NCBI RefSeq assembly: GCF_030410045.1 | Contig: NZ_JAUFRA010000009.1 | Coordinates: forward strand, 1-64,000 | Length of the DNA stretch: 64,000 nucleotides | Direction: 5' to 3' | Source of the DNA: Marivivens donghaensis | Lineage (GTDB): Bacteria; Pseudomonadota; Alphaproteobacteria; Rhodobacterales; Rhodobacteraceae | Part shown: positions 47,257 through 56,591 of the stretch, one piece after another | Layout: every line of letters starts with the position of its first letter | How positions within the stretch are numbered: position 1 is the stretch's first letter | Program-made: the position numbers and the translations under genes | The notes under the pieces: generated by a model | Databases searched by the model: none | Told to the model about the DNA's origin: nothing | Seen by the model: only the letters and a program-made list of their open reading frames with translations

Positions 47257-49914
47257 ATGACGAGCCTTTCTGATATCCGCTCTACCTTCCTCAGCTATTT
47301 CGAACGGAATGGTCACACCATCGTTCCGTCGTCTCCGCTGGTTCCGCGCAACGACCCGACCCTGATGTTCACGAACTCGGGCATGGTGCAGTTCAAGAAC
47401 TGTTTTACCGGCGTTGAAAAGCGCGATTACGTGCGCGCGACGACATCTCAAAAATGCGTGCGGGCAGGGGGCAAACACAACGACCTTGATAACGTTGGCT
47501 ACACGGCGCGCCACCACACGTTCTTTGAAATGCTCGGGAACTTCTCCTTTGGTAACTATTTCAAGAACGAAGCTATTCCGTTCGCTTGGGAACTGATCAC
47601 CAAAGATTTTGACATCGATCCCAAACGTCTTTTGACGACCGTCTACCATACCGACGACGAAGCGTTTGAAATCTGGAAGAAAGTCGGCGTTCCTGAGGAT
47701 CGCATTATCCGCATTCCGACGTCGGATAACTTCTGGCAGATGGGGCCGACTGGTCCGTGCGGTCCGTGCACCGAGATTTTCTACGATCACGGCGATCACA
47801 TCTGGGGTGGCCCTCCGGGTTCGCCAGAGGAAGACGGCGACCGTTTCATCGAAATTTGGAACGTCGTTTTCATGCAGAACGAACAGTTCGAAGATGGCTC
47901 GATGAAAGCGCTGGACATGCAGTCCATCGACACAGGCATGGGGCTGGAACGGATTGGCGCGTTGCTTCAGGGCAAGCATGACAACTACGATACCGACCTG
48001 ATGCGCGCTCTGATTGAAGCATCGGCCAACGCCACCAGCGTTGACCCAGACGGCCCAGGTAAAACGCATCACCGTGTGATCGCGGACCACCTGCGTTCGA
48101 CCTCGTTCCTTATCGCGGATGGTGTGATGCCGTCCAACGACGGTCGTGGCTACGTTCTGCGCCGCATTATGCGCCGCGCGATGCGCCATGCGCACCTCCT
48201 CGGTGCGACTGACCCACTGATGCACCGTTTGGTTCCTGCGCTCGTTCGCGAAATGGGCGCTGCTTATCCAGAACTCGGTCAGGCTCAGGCCTTGATCGAA
48301 GAAACGCTCCGCGCGGAAGAAACCCGTTTCAAGCAAACCTTGGATCGCGGCCTGAAACTGCTGGATGACGAATTGTCTGATCTGCCAGAAGGTGCAAACC
48401 TACCGGGTGAGACCGCGTTCAAACTCTATGACACCTACGGCTTCCCGCTCGACCTCACTCAGGATGCGCTGCGTGAAAAAGGCCGCGCCGTGGACACCGA
48501 CGGATTCGACGCTGCTATGGAAGAGCAAAAGGCCAAAGCACGTGCCGCGTGGTCCGGCTCTGGCGAAGCAGCCGATGCGACTGTTTGGTTCGAAATGGCT
48601 GATAAATTCGGCGTAACCGAATTCCTTGGCTATGACACCGAAACCGCCGAAGGCCAGATCCTCTCGGTCGTCAAAGTGTCTGATGTTGTCGAAACCGCCG
48701 CGACGGGCGAAACCGTTCAGATCGTGGTTAACCAAACGCCGTTCTATGGTGAATCGGGTGGTCAGGTTGGCGATACGGGCTTTATCCGCACGGAAACAGG
48801 CACGGCTAAGGTCACTGACACGAAAAAGTCTGCTGGCATCTTCATCCACTTCGCAGAAGTCACCGAAGGGTCGATCAGCCGCGGTCAGGCTGCAAAGCTT
48901 GAGGTGGAGCACGAGCGGCGCGGCGACATTCGCGCGAACCACTCTGCAACCCACCTTCTGCACGAAGCCCTTCGTGACGCGCTGGGTGATCATGTGGCGC
49001 AGCGCGGATCGTTGAACGCGCCAGACCGTCTGCGTTTCGACTTCAGCCACGGCAACGCGCTATCCGCCGAAGAACTGGCGCAAGTCGAAGCCGATGTAAA
49101 CGCGATGATCCGTCAGAACACTGCTGTTGAGACCCGTATCATGACGCCAGACGATGCGCGTGCCCTCGGTGCGCAGGCTCTGTTCGGTGAAAAATACGGC
49201 GACGAAGTGCGCGTTGTGTCGATGGGCCGCTTGCTCGGTTCGGGCAAGGGCACTGACGGAAACGTCTATTCGCTCGAACTCTGCGGCGGTACGCACGTTC
49301 GTCAAACGGGTGATATCGGTGCGTTCGTTGTGCTCTCTGACAGCGCATCCTCTGCAGGTGTTCGCCGCGTTGAAGCCCTGACTGGTCAGGCGGCAATCGC
49401 TTACCTCAAAGACCAAGAGGCGCGTCTGAACGCTGTTGCCGCGGTGCTCAAAGCACCTGCAAGCGAAGCCGCTGATCGCGTCAAAGCGCTCATGGATGAA
49501 CGCAAGGCACTCGCAAACGAAGTCGCGCAACTGCGTCGTGAACTCGCGATGTCTGGTGGTGCAAAAGCCGAAGAACCTGCCAAAGAAATCAACGGCATGG
49601 CGTTTAAGGCTCAAGTGCTATCTGGCGTAACAGGCAAAGACCTTCCTGGCATCATCGATGAGATGAAAGGCCAGATGGGGTCGGGCATCATCCTCCTCAT
49701 TGCAGATGCGGACGGTAAAGCTGCCGTTGCCTGTGGCGTCACCGCTGATCTGACGGGCAAGGTTTCGGCAGCCGATATCATTCGCGCGGTCACACCAGAG
49801 CTTGGCGGCAAAGGTGGCGGCGGTCGTCCCGACATGGCGCAGGGTGGCGGTGCATCGGTTGAAAATGCGGAGGCTGCAATAAAAGCAGCCGAAGCCGTAG
49901 TTGCAGGAGCATAA
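47257..49914 (+). CDS. alaS: Alanyl-tRNA synthetase
   Basis: 885 residues from an ATG with AAGG 8 bases upstream. Class II catalytic core (IRSTFLSYFERNGHTIVPSS, MFTNSGMVQFKN, FFEMLGNFSFGNYFK), editing domain with HSATHLLHEAL and CGGTHV, and a C-terminal DHHA1-type domain (GKGGGGRPDMAQGG). It charges tRNA-Ala and clears mischarged serine. Followed after 2 bp by a DUF1330 gene. Confidence 0.98.
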   Translation: MTSLSDIRSTFLSYFERNGHTIVPSSPLVPRNDPTLMFTNSGMVQFKNCFTGVEKRDYVRATTSQKCVRAGGKHNDLDNVGYTARHHTFFEMLGNFSFGNYFKNEAIPFAWELITKDFDIDPKRLLTTVYHTDDEAFEIWKKVGVPEDRIIRIPTSDNFWQMGPTGPCGPCTEIFYDHGDHIWGGPPGSPEEDGDRFIEIWNVVFMQNEQFEDGSMKALDMQSIDTGMGLERIGALLQGKHDNYDTDLMRALIEASANATSVDPDGPGKTHHRVIADHLRSTSFLIADGVMPSNDGRGYVLRRIMRRAMRHAHLLGATDPLMHRLVPALVREMGAAYPELGQAQALIEETLRAEETRFKQTLDRGLKLLDDELSDLPEGANLPGETAFKLYDTYGFPLDLTQDALREKGRAVDTDGFDAAMEEQKAKARAAWSGSGEAADATVWFEMADKFGVTEFLGYDTETAEGQILSVVKVSDVVETAATGETVQIVVNQTPFYGESGGQVGDTGFIRTETGTAKVTDTKKSAGIFIHFAEVTEGSISRGQAAKLEVEHERRGDIRANHSATHLLHEALRDALGDHVAQRGSLNAPDRLRFDFSHGNALSAEELAQVEADVNAMIRQNTAVETRIMTPDDARALGAQALFGEKYGDEVRVVSMGRLLGSGKGTDGNVYSLELCGGTHVRQTGDIGAFVVLSDSASSAGVRRVEALTGQAAIAYLKDQEARLNAVAAVLKAPASEAADRVKALMDERKALANEVAQLRRELAMSGGAKAEEPAKEINGMAFKAQVLSGVTGKDLPGIIDEMKGQMGSGIILLIADADGKAAVACGVTADLTGKVSAADIIRAVTPELGGKGGGGRPDMAQGGGASVENAEAAIKAAEAVVAGA

Positions 49915-49916
49915 TC

Positions 49917-50207
49917 ATGGCTGGAGCCTATTGGATCGCACACGTCAACGTAACGGACGAGGCGGCGTATAGCGAGTATGCCAAACGCGCGACCGTCGCG
50001 ATTGCGGACCACGGTGGGAAATTCCTCGCACGTGGCGGCAATTATGAAATCCTCGAAGGCAAAGAGCGCGCACGCCACGTCGTCGCGTTCTTCTCAAGCC
50101 TCCAGATTGCTCATGATTGCTACTATTCGGACGCGTACCAAGAGGCGCTCAGCTATGCCAAAGGTGCCAGCGAACGCGATCTTCTGATCGTTGAAGCAGC
50201 CGAATAA
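49917..50207 (+). CDS. DUF1330 domain protein
   Basis: 96 residues starting 2 bp after alaS. The DUF1330 ferredoxin-like fold is visible: GAYWIAHVNVTDEAAYSEYA, GGKFLARGGNYEILEG, YYSDAYQEAL and ERDLLIVE. Function of the family is not established. Co-transcribed with alaS and followed by a strong terminator. Confidence 0.92.
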   Translation: MAGAYWIAHVNVTDEAAYSEYAKRATVAIADHGGKFLARGGNYEILEGKERARHVVAFFSSLQIAHDCYYSDAYQEALSYAKGASERDLLIVEAAE

Positions 50208-50228
50208 GCACCTAAAATACTCCTAAAC

Positions 50229-50262
50229 AAAGGGCGCGGCGTTTCTAAACGTCGCGCCCTTT
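50229..50262 (+). terminator. Strong terminator after the alaS operon
   Basis: Two 16-nt arms (50229-50244 and 50247-50262) pair with a single G:U, starting AAAGGGCGCG. The stem ends in A and T runs, so it may work in both directions. Confidence 0.85.
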
Positions 50263-50323
50263 GCCTTTGTGCCTCAAATATCCTGGGGGAGCGCGGAACG
50301 CGCGGGGGCAAAGCCCCAAAACG

Positions 50324-50353
50324 AAAAACGGACCCCGAAGGGTCCGCTTTTTA
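50324..50353. terminator. Bidirectional terminator beside typA
   Basis: CGGACCC-CGAA-GGGTCCG with an A run before and a T run after. It lies 7 bp beyond the typA stop (minus strand), with the required T tract on that strand. Confidence 0.88.
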
Positions 50354-50359
50354 TCCGTA

Positions 50360-52177
50360 TTATGCGGAGCGCGATTGGCGCTTCCGCTCATGCGGATCGA
50401 GGTAACGTTTGCGAAGGCGAACCGCGTTGGGGGTTACTTCCACCAGTTCGTCATCGTCGATGTAAGCAATTGCTTGCTCGAGCGACATAACGGTCGGCGG
50501 GGTCAGCTTAACCGCTTCGTCGGTGCCCGAGGCACGAACGTTGGTCAGCTTTTTACCTTTGAGCGGGTTCACTTCGAGATCGTTGTCACGGCTGTGTTCG
50601 CCGATGATCATGCCTGTGTAGACAGGATCTTGCGGGTTGATGAACATCTTACCGCGATCTTCGAGGTTCCAGAGCGCATAGGCCACAGCGGTGCCGTTCT
50701 CCATAGAGATCAGAACGCCCTGACGACGGCCAGCGATTGGGCCTTTGTGTGCAACCCAACCGTGGAAGAGGCGGTTCATGACGCCCGAACCACGGGTGTC
50801 CGTCAGGAATTCGCCGTGGTAGCCGATCAGGCCGCGCGAGGGGACGTGAGCCACGATGCGGGTCTTGCCGTTGCCGCCTGGGTTCATCTCGACCAGATCG
50901 CCTTTGCGCGGGCCGGTCAGTTTTTCAACGACAACGCCAGTGTATTCGTCGTCAACGTCGATGGTGACTTCTTCAACGGGTTCCATACGAACGCCGTCTT
51001 CCTCTTTAAAGATAACCTGCGGACGCGAGATCGACAGCTCAAAGCCTTCGCGACGCATGTTCTCGATCAGAACGCCCATCTGAAGTTCGCCACGGCCCGA
51101 AACGATGAACGCTTCACCGCCTGGGGTGTCTTCGATTTTGATTGCGACGTTGGTTTCAGCTTCTTTCGACAGGCGGTCACGGATGACGCGCGACTGAACT
51201 TTCTTACCGTCACGACCTGCGAGCGGGGAGTCGTTGATGCCGAACATGACCGAGATGGTCGGCGGATCGATCGGCTGCGCAGGGATCGCTTCGTTCACCG
51301 AGGTGTCAGCTAGCGTGTCCGCAACGGTCGCTTTGGTCATACCTGCGATAGTCACGATGTCGCCTGCAACGGCTTCATCGATCGGCTGCTGGGACAGGCC
51401 ACGGAACGCGAGGATTTTGGTGCAGCGGAAGTTTTCGATCTTCTTACCGTCGCGCGACAGTGCATGCAGAGAGTCACCTGTTTTCAGGGTACCAGCTTCA
51501 ACGCGGCCCGTCAGAATACGACCGATGAACGGGTCAGCGGACAGAGTGGTCGCAAGCATGCGGAACGGTTCGTCTTTTGCGGCCAGTTGCTTTGGCGGCT
51601 CAACGTGTTTCACAACTAGTTCGAACAATGCGGTCAGGTCTTTGCGCGGACCGTCGAGTTCGGTGTCACACCAGCCCGAACGGCCAGATGCGTAGAGGTG
51701 CGGGAAGTCCAGCTGTTCTTCGTTCGCGCCGAGGTTCGCGAAGAGGTCGAAACATTCGTCGAGCGCGCGATCCGGCTCTGCGTCTGCTTTGTCGACTTTG
51801 TTCAGAACAACAATCGGTTTCAGGCCGAGAGCCAGCGCCTTGGAAGTTACGAATTTGGTCTGCGGCATCGGGCCTTCAGCCGCGTCGACCAGCAGAACAA
51901 CGCCGTCTACCATGGACAGGATGCGTTCAACTTCACCGCCAAAGTCTGCGTGGCCGGGGGTGTCAACGATGTTGATCCGTGTGCCGTTCCATTCGACGCT
52001 GGTTGCTTTTGCAAGGATGGTGATCCCGCGCTCACGTTCAATGTCGTTCGAGTCCATTGCCCGTTCAGCAACAGCCTGATTTTCACGGAACGCGCCGGAT
52101 TGCTTTAGAAGTTCGTCTACCAGCGTCGTTTTGCCGTGGTCAACGTGCGCGATAATCGCGATATTACGGATATCCAT
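50360..52177 (-). CDS. typA: Ribosome-associated translational GTPase TypA/BipA
   Basis: 605 residues. GTP-binding motifs HVDHGKTTL, DTPGHADFGGEVER and NKVDKADAEPDRA, then EF-G-like domains and the BipA-specific C-terminus (SRGLIGYHGEF, NPQDPVYTGMIIGEHSRDND). It aids ribosome assembly and growth under stress or cold. Single gene with its own terminator. Confidence 0.97.
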   Translation of the reverse strand: MDIRNIAIIAHVDHGKTTLVDELLKQSGAFRENQAVAERAMDSNDIERERGITILAKATSVEWNGTRINIVDTPGHADFGGEVERILSMVDGVVLLVDAAEGPMPQTKFVTSKALALGLKPIVVLNKVDKADAEPDRALDECFDLFANLGANEEQLDFPHLYASGRSGWCDTELDGPRKDLTALFELVVKHVEPPKQLAAKDEPFRMLATTLSADPFIGRILTGRVEAGTLKTGDSLHALSRDGKKIENFRCTKILAFRGLSQQPIDEAVAGDIVTIAGMTKATVADTLADTSVNEAIPAQPIDPPTISVMFGINDSPLAGRDGKKVQSRVIRDRLSKEAETNVAIKIEDTPGGEAFIVSGRGELQMGVLIENMRREGFELSISRPQVIFKEEDGVRMEPVEEVTIDVDDEYTGVVVEKLTGPRKGDLVEMNPGGNGKTRIVAHVPSRGLIGYHGEFLTDTRGSGVMNRLFHGWVAHKGPIAGRRQGVLISMENGTAVAYALWNLEDRGKMFINPQDPVYTGMIIGEHSRDNDLEVNPLKGKKLTNVRASGTDEAVKLTPPTVMSLEQAIAYIDDDELVEVTPNAVRLRKRYLDPHERKRQSRSA

Positions 52178-52247
52178 AGTGCAGCCTTAAAAGGAGAGTT
52201 GGCTGCGCCTTACCGTGCAATCGCAGCAAAAGCCACCCCTAAAGGGC

Positions 52248-52586
52248 TTAATGCGTGCCAGTTGTGTTGGAAAAGACGTTAATCACCACAATTCCGCCTA
52301 AGATCATCGCCAGCCCAAGGATTGCGGGCAGGTCGAGGTACTGTTTGAACCAAACCCAGCCGATGATCGACACAAAGATAATACCCATGCCCGACCACAG
52401 CGCATAGACGATGCCCACGGGCATAAAGCGCACCGTGTAAGCCAGTAGATAAAATGAAATCGCGTAGCCAATCACGACGACTGCCGTCGGACCGAGCTTT
52501 GTGAATTGGTCGGATGCTTTCAATGCAGAGGTAGCAACGGTTTCTGCCATAACAGCAAAAACCAGCGCGATATAATGGGTTGGCAT
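52248..52586 (-). CDS. Small multidrug resistance (SMR/EmrE-like) transporter
   Basis: 112 residues with four membrane helices. The membrane-buried glutamate is in AVMAETVATSALKAS (Glu15), as in EmrE/QacE, followed by YAISFYLLAYTVRFMPVGIVYALWSG (split here as AISFYLLAYTVRFMPVGI and VYALWSG). Exports cationic drugs or related small molecules using proton exchange. Lies 10 bp after the YitT gene on the same strand. Confidence 0.92.
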   Translation of the reverse strand: MPTHYIALVFAVMAETVATSALKASDQFTKLGPTAVVVIGYAISFYLLAYTVRFMPVGIVYALWSGMGIIFVSIIGWVWFKQYLDLPAILGLAMILGGIVVINVFSNTTGTH

Positions 52587-52596
52587 GAACGGGCCT

Positions 52597-53199
52597 TTAG
52601 GTGGCTATATAGCGATCTTTACGGTGGTTAATGGCGATCACGAGGTTCACAACCAGTGCGCCTAAGAAACTGTAGGCGACTGTCGGCAGATCGCGCAAGC
52701 CTAGGGCCAAGATAAAGAGTGCGGCATCAAACAGTAGTTGTGTCCATCCCGCACGGAAGCCTGTCTTCTCTTGGATATAGAGCGCGAGAATACCGATACC
52801 GCCAAGGCTCGATCCATGACGAAAGAGCGCCATAAGCGCCGCGCCTGTGACAAACCCAAAGAGGATCGCGCCAACCGCCGGCGTAAGAGTGGCGAAAACG
52901 ATATGCGACGGTAGGATGGTCGTCAGAACAGAGAGCGAGGCCACCGCCACAAAGGTCTTGATCATGAACCGCAGGCCCATCCGTTTATACCCGAGCCAAT
53001 AAAACGGCAGGTTTACGGCAAAGAACACGGGGCCAAAACCCCAGCCCGTTGCGTAAGAAATTAGAATGGCGAAGCCCGCCGTTTGCCCCGTGACAAAGCC
53101 GAGGTGCGTCAGGATCAAAACGCCGAACGACGCCATAGAGACGCCGAACGCGATACCTTGGGCATCTTCGATGAGAGAGTGTTTTTCGGTGGCAGTCAT
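52597..53199 (-). CDS. YitT-family membrane protein (second copy)
   Basis: 200 residues with five or six membrane helices. It shares THLGFVTGQTAGFAILISYA and FRHGSSLGGIGILAL with the adjacent gene, and ends HRKDRYIAT, almost the same as that gene's HRRDRYIGT. It is clearly a tandem paralogue, 3 bp downstream of it. The family may be transporters; no substrate is known. Confidence 0.9.
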   Translation of the reverse strand: MTATEKHSLIEDAQGIAFGVSMASFGVLILTHLGFVTGQTAGFAILISYATGWGFGPVFFAVNLPFYWLGYKRMGLRFMIKTFVAVASLSVLTTILPSHIVFATLTPAVGAILFGFVTGAALMALFRHGSSLGGIGILALYIQEKTGFRAGWTQLLFDAALFILALGLRDLPTVAYSFLGALVVNLVIAINHRKDRYIAT

Positions 53200-53202
53200 A
53201 AA

Positions 53203-53826
53203 TTACGTTCCAATGTAGCGGTCACGGCGGTGGTTGAAGGCGATCACACCGTTCAAAACCAGAGCGCCGAGAAGGGAAAACCCAACGACCCGTAGCGGCA
53301 GGAGCGCCGCAGCCGTAGCAAAAATGAGGATGTCAGCGGCGATCTGCACATAGCCTGCGCGAAACCCCGTTCGGTCTTGGACCATCAGCGCAATCACGCC
53401 CAAACCGCCCAGCGATGCATTGTGGCGAAACACGCCCAAGAGGCCGAACCCGCAGAGCACACCAAAGGCAATCGTGCCGAACAGCGGGTCTAGGTGATCA
53501 AAGGTCATCAGGTGCGGGATATAGGCCACCATCACCGATAGGGCGGTCACGCAAATCAAGGATTTGATGGTAAACGCAGCGCCCATTCTGAACCACGCGA
53601 ACACGTAGAATGGGAGGTTGATCAGGAAAAACGCCCAGCTGAAACTGATGCCTGAAATGTAGCTGACGATCAGTGCGACGCCTGCCGTTTGCCCAGTCAC
53701 GAACCCCAAAGATTTGAGCATCGTCAGTGCAATAGAGGTGGTAAGTAAACCTATCGACAGCCCTTGAAGGTCTTCGAACGGGGTATGTGGGACGCTATTT
53801 TGCGGGACAGGAATCGGTGCTGGCAT
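53203..53826 (-). CDS. YitT-family membrane protein (first copy)
   Basis: 207 residues, membrane-spanning. LKSLGFVTGQTAGVALIVSY, FRHNASLGGLGVIALMVQ and the HRRDRYIGT end match the next gene closely, so the pair arose by duplication. First gene of a three-gene run with the other YitT copy and the SMR transporter. Function unknown; a permease-like role is inferred from the fold only. Confidence 0.9.
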   Translation of the reverse strand: MPAPIPVPQNSVPHTPFEDLQGLSIGLLTTSIALTMLKSLGFVTGQTAGVALIVSYISGISFSWAFFLINLPFYVFAWFRMGAAFTIKSLICVTALSVMVAYIPHLMTFDHLDPLFGTIAFGVLCGFGLLGVFRHNASLGGLGVIALMVQDRTGFRAGYVQIAADILIFATAAALLPLRVVGFSLLGALVLNGVIAFNHRRDRYIGT

Positions 53827-53861
53827 GACCGATATATAGGTCAGTAATGCTTACCTGTCCA

Positions 53862-53891
53862 TCAGGCGCGTGATCTGCACCACGCGCCTGA
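53862..53891 (-). terminator. Hairpin after icd
   Basis: TCAGGCGCGTG and CACGCGCCTGA form a perfect 11-bp stem with an 8-nt loop, 7 bp past the icd stop. No T tract follows on the minus strand, so termination may be inefficient or factor-dependent. Confidence 0.6.
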
Positions 53892-53898
53892 CCTTTGG

Positions 53899-55113
53899 TT
53901 AGCCGACGAGGGCTTTGTTCAGGTATTCGTCGAGCTTTTCGAGGAAGCCAATCGTTGTCAGCCAGCCCTGATCCGGACCAACAAGCAGGGCGAGGTCTTT
54001 GGTCATATGACCGTCCTCAACGCATTGAACTGTCACGCGTTCCAGCGTCTCGGCAAAGCGCATCAGTTGCGCGTTCTCGTCCAGCTTTGCACGGTGTTTC
54101 AACGCGCCAGTCCACGCATAGATCGTCGCGATAGAGTTGGTCGACGTGGCTTTGCCCGCCTGATGGTTGCGGTAGTGGCGGGTGACGGTACCGTGCGCGG
54201 CCTCGGCCTCGACGATCTTGCCATCGGGTGTCATCAGCTGCGACGCCATCATGCCGAGCGATCCGTAGCCCTGCGCCACAGTATCGGACTGCACATCGCC
54301 GTCGTAGTTTTTGCACGCCCAAACAAAGCCGCCATTCCATTTCAACGCACAGGCCACCATGTCGTCAATCAGGCGGTGTTCGTACCAGATGCCTGCTTCT
54401 TTGAATTTCTCAGCGAATTCAGCGTCATAAATCTCTTGGAAGAGATCCTTGAACCGACCGTCATAGGCCTTGAGAATGGTGTTCTTGGTCGACAAATACA
54501 CAGGCCATTTCAGAGAAAGACCGTAGTTGAACGACGCGCGCGCGAAGTCGCGGATCGAACTGTCGAGGTTATACATTCCCATGTAAACGCCGGCAGACGG
54601 CGCATCATAGACGTCGCGCTCGATCACGGTGCCGTCCTCGCCAACGAATTTCATCGTCAGTTTGCCAGCGGTCGGGAAATGGAAATCTGTCGCTTTATAC
54701 TGGTCGCCAAAGGCATGGCGGCCAACAACGATCGGGCGCGTCCAACCGGGGACAAGGCGCGGAACGTTTTTGCAGATGATCGGCTGGCGGAACACAACGC
54801 CGCCAAGGATGTTGCGGATCGTGCCGTTCGGCGACTTCCACATCTGTTTCAGGCCGAATTCCTCAACACGGGCTTCATCGGGGGTGATGGTCGCACATTT
54901 GACGCCGACGCCATGCTCTTTGATTGCGTAGGCCGCGTCGATAGTGATCTGGTCGTCGGTGCGATCACGCTCTTCGATGCCGAGATCGTAGTATTTCAGG
55001 TCGATATCGAGATAGGGCAGGATCAATTTCTGTTTAATAAAGTCCCAGATGATCCGTGTCATCTCATCGCCGTCGAGTTCGACAACGGGGTTAGCTACCT
55101 TGATCTTGGTCAT
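53899..55113 (-). CDS. icd: NADP-dependent isocitrate dehydrogenase (homodimeric type)
   Basis: 404 residues, the length of the homodimeric type II (mitochondrial-like) enzyme. Converts isocitrate to 2-oxoglutarate in the TCA cycle. ATITPDEARVEEF and SPNGTIRNILGG (substrate and cofactor sites), VYDAPSAGVYMGMYN, YDGDVQSD (metal ligands) and EAAHGTVTRHYR are present. A double palindrome element shared with acnB lies about 62 bp upstream. Confidence 0.97.
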   Translation of the reverse strand: MTKIKVANPVVELDGDEMTRIIWDFIKQKLILPYLDIDLKYYDLGIEERDRTDDQITIDAAYAIKEHGVGVKCATITPDEARVEEFGLKQMWKSPNGTIRNILGGVVFRQPIICKNVPRLVPGWTRPIVVGRHAFGDQYKATDFHFPTAGKLTMKFVGEDGTVIERDVYDAPSAGVYMGMYNLDSSIRDFARASFNYGLSLKWPVYLSTKNTILKAYDGRFKDLFQEIYDAEFAEKFKEAGIWYEHRLIDDMVACALKWNGGFVWACKNYDGDVQSDTVAQGYGSLGMMASQLMTPDGKIVEAEAAHGTVTRHYRNHQAGKATSTNSIATIYAWTGALKHRAKLDENAQLMRFAETLERVTVQCVEDGHMTKDLALLVGPDQGWLTTIGFLEKLDEYLNKALVG

Positions 55114-55175
55114 GGGATGCTCCGCAAACTAAAGTGTTTGCGCGCACATTAGACGAAAGTCGGACGGAACTCCAT

Positions 55176-55199
55176 AACTGTATGCAATTGTATACAGTT
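55176..55199. promoter_or_regulatory. Near-perfect 24-bp palindrome upstream of icd
   Basis: AACTGTATGCAA and TTGTATACAGTT are near-perfect inverted halves. They contain two abutting 10-mers, CTGTATGCAA and TTGTATACAG, the same layout as the acnB element. It lies 62 bp before the icd start and its edge touches the stop codon of the tandem-HD gene. Confidence 0.72.
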
Positions 55200-56364
55200 A
55201 TTTTTGAAATTCTTTCGCAAACCATGGATGGGCGCGAATGCGGGTATCGACCTCAGCCCAAACAGCGGGCGCACCCTTTGCGATCTTATCCCCGACACGA
55301 CCGACTAGCTGCGCATAGCTGACGTTATAATCAGGCCATGATCCGCCGCCGTTCTCAAGGTTCGACGCTAACGGCTGCACGCGGTCGATAGACTTGGCAA
55401 AGATAGCGTCATCGCTTTCTGCCGCTTCAAACTCTTCCCAGAGCGCACGGAGTTTCGCACCTTGGGCGGGCGGCAAAAGGCCAAAGAGACGATCCGCAGC
55501 CAGTCGTTCGATCTGTTCTTGTTCGGCAGGGTCAAAGTCACCGTGGATCGGCGTATCACCTGCGTCGATCTCTACCAGATCATGGATCAGCAACATGCGG
55601 ATCACGCGGCCGATGTTCACGGGCTTGATCGCATGAGAGGCCAACGTCATCGCATAAAGCGCGATATGCCAACTGTGTTCGCCAGAGTTCTCGTGCCGCG
55701 ATCCGTCGCAAAGTTTCGTCGCGCGGTAGACGGACTTGAGCTTGCAGGCCTCTAACAGGAACGCCAATCGCAGCAAGTAGTCTGTGGACGCGGTCGACGC
55801 CGTCTCGTCGAGCATCGATTTCGCATGGGAATAAGCCTCAGGCCAACTCTCGGCCAAGGGACGCGCCCGTCCGGTTGTCAGATTGCCGCGCACGACCTCA
55901 ACATGATCAGGCACAGGGTTGGGCGCGCAGAGCGTTTGATACATCGGCTGCGCTGTATCCAACCGTTTCGCAAATTTAGCCGTCGGGGTTTGGGCGGCTT
56001 CGAATTCGTCCCAGATGCCTCGAAACTCTTTGGCTTGGGGTAGGGGTAGCAGGCCAAAGATACGGTCGGCAGCTTTGCGTTCGGCCACGGCCACCGCGTC
56101 CCAATCGTGTGCCTCATGGATGGGGTGATCGCCAGCGTCGATCTCAACGATGTCATGAAGCAGCAGCATCGCGATAGCGCGGTCCACGTCCACATCGGGC
56201 GCGGCGGTATCGCCAAAGACCAACGCGTAAAGCGCAAGGTGCCAGCTATGTTCGGCGCTGTTTTCCGGACGGCTGCAATCAATTAGAAGATTGGCGCGGT
56301 CTACGGATTTGAGCCTGTCCGCCTCGTTCAGGAAAGTAAACTGGGCGGACAGGGTCGATGTCAT
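55198..56364 (-). CDS. Protein with two tandem HD domains (YfbR-like)
   Basis: 388 residues made of two related halves. Each half carries the HD phosphohydrolase metal sites: EHSWH at 38-42 with HD at 70-71, and EHSWH at 229-233 with HD at 261-262, each followed by xVEIDAGD. Single-domain relatives (about 190 residues) are nucleotide 5'-phosphohydrolases. Here an internal duplication gave a fused pair. Its ATG overlaps the stop of the upstream 75-residue gene. Confidence 0.9.
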   Translation of the reverse strand: MTSTLSAQFTFLNEADRLKSVDRANLLIDCSRPENSAEHSWHLALYALVFGDTAAPDVDVDRAIAMLLLHDIVEIDAGDHPIHEAHDWDAVAVAERKAADRIFGLLPLPQAKEFRGIWDEFEAAQTPTAKFAKRLDTAQPMYQTLCAPNPVPDHVEVVRGNLTTGRARPLAESWPEAYSHAKSMLDETASTASTDYLLRLAFLLEACKLKSVYRATKLCDGSRHENSGEHSWHIALYAMTLASHAIKPVNIGRVIRMLLIHDLVEIDAGDTPIHGDFDPAEQEQIERLAADRLFGLLPPAQGAKLRALWEEFEAAESDDAIFAKSIDRVQPLASNLENGGGSWPDYNVSYAQLVGRVGDKIAKGAPAVWAEVDTRIRAHPWFAKEFQK

Positions 56365-56588
56365 TGGGATGATGCCTCGAATTGGGCCTTGCGTTGCGCG
56401 AGAAGGTCGCGCGCTCGGGCTTCGGCGCGGCGCACACGGATGGCCGTGTTGAACGCCTCTTGAAGCGTCTGTGACGACGCTCCAAGGATTTCTGCCACTT
56501 TTCGAACGATCTGATCGTCCCCGCTGCGGGCCTCGTCTTCTAGCGCCATTTGCGCCAGCTCGTCGGCCATATCATCCAGTAGAGCCAT
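56361..56588 (-). CDS. Small hypothetical protein, 75 residues
   Basis: A highly charged, helix-rich protein (MALLDDMADELAQMALEDEA ... RVRRAEARARDLLAQRKAQF). No family recognised. It overlaps the tandem-HD gene by 4 bp (ATGA) and starts 3 bp after the hydrolase gene, so the three are one transcript. It may be a binding partner of one of the flanking proteins. That is inference from position only. Confidence 0.75.
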   Translation of the reverse strand: MALLDDMADELAQMALEDEARSGDDQIVRKVAEILGASSQTLQEAFNTAIRVRRAEARARDLLAQRKAQFEASSQ

Positions 56589-56591
56589 GGA

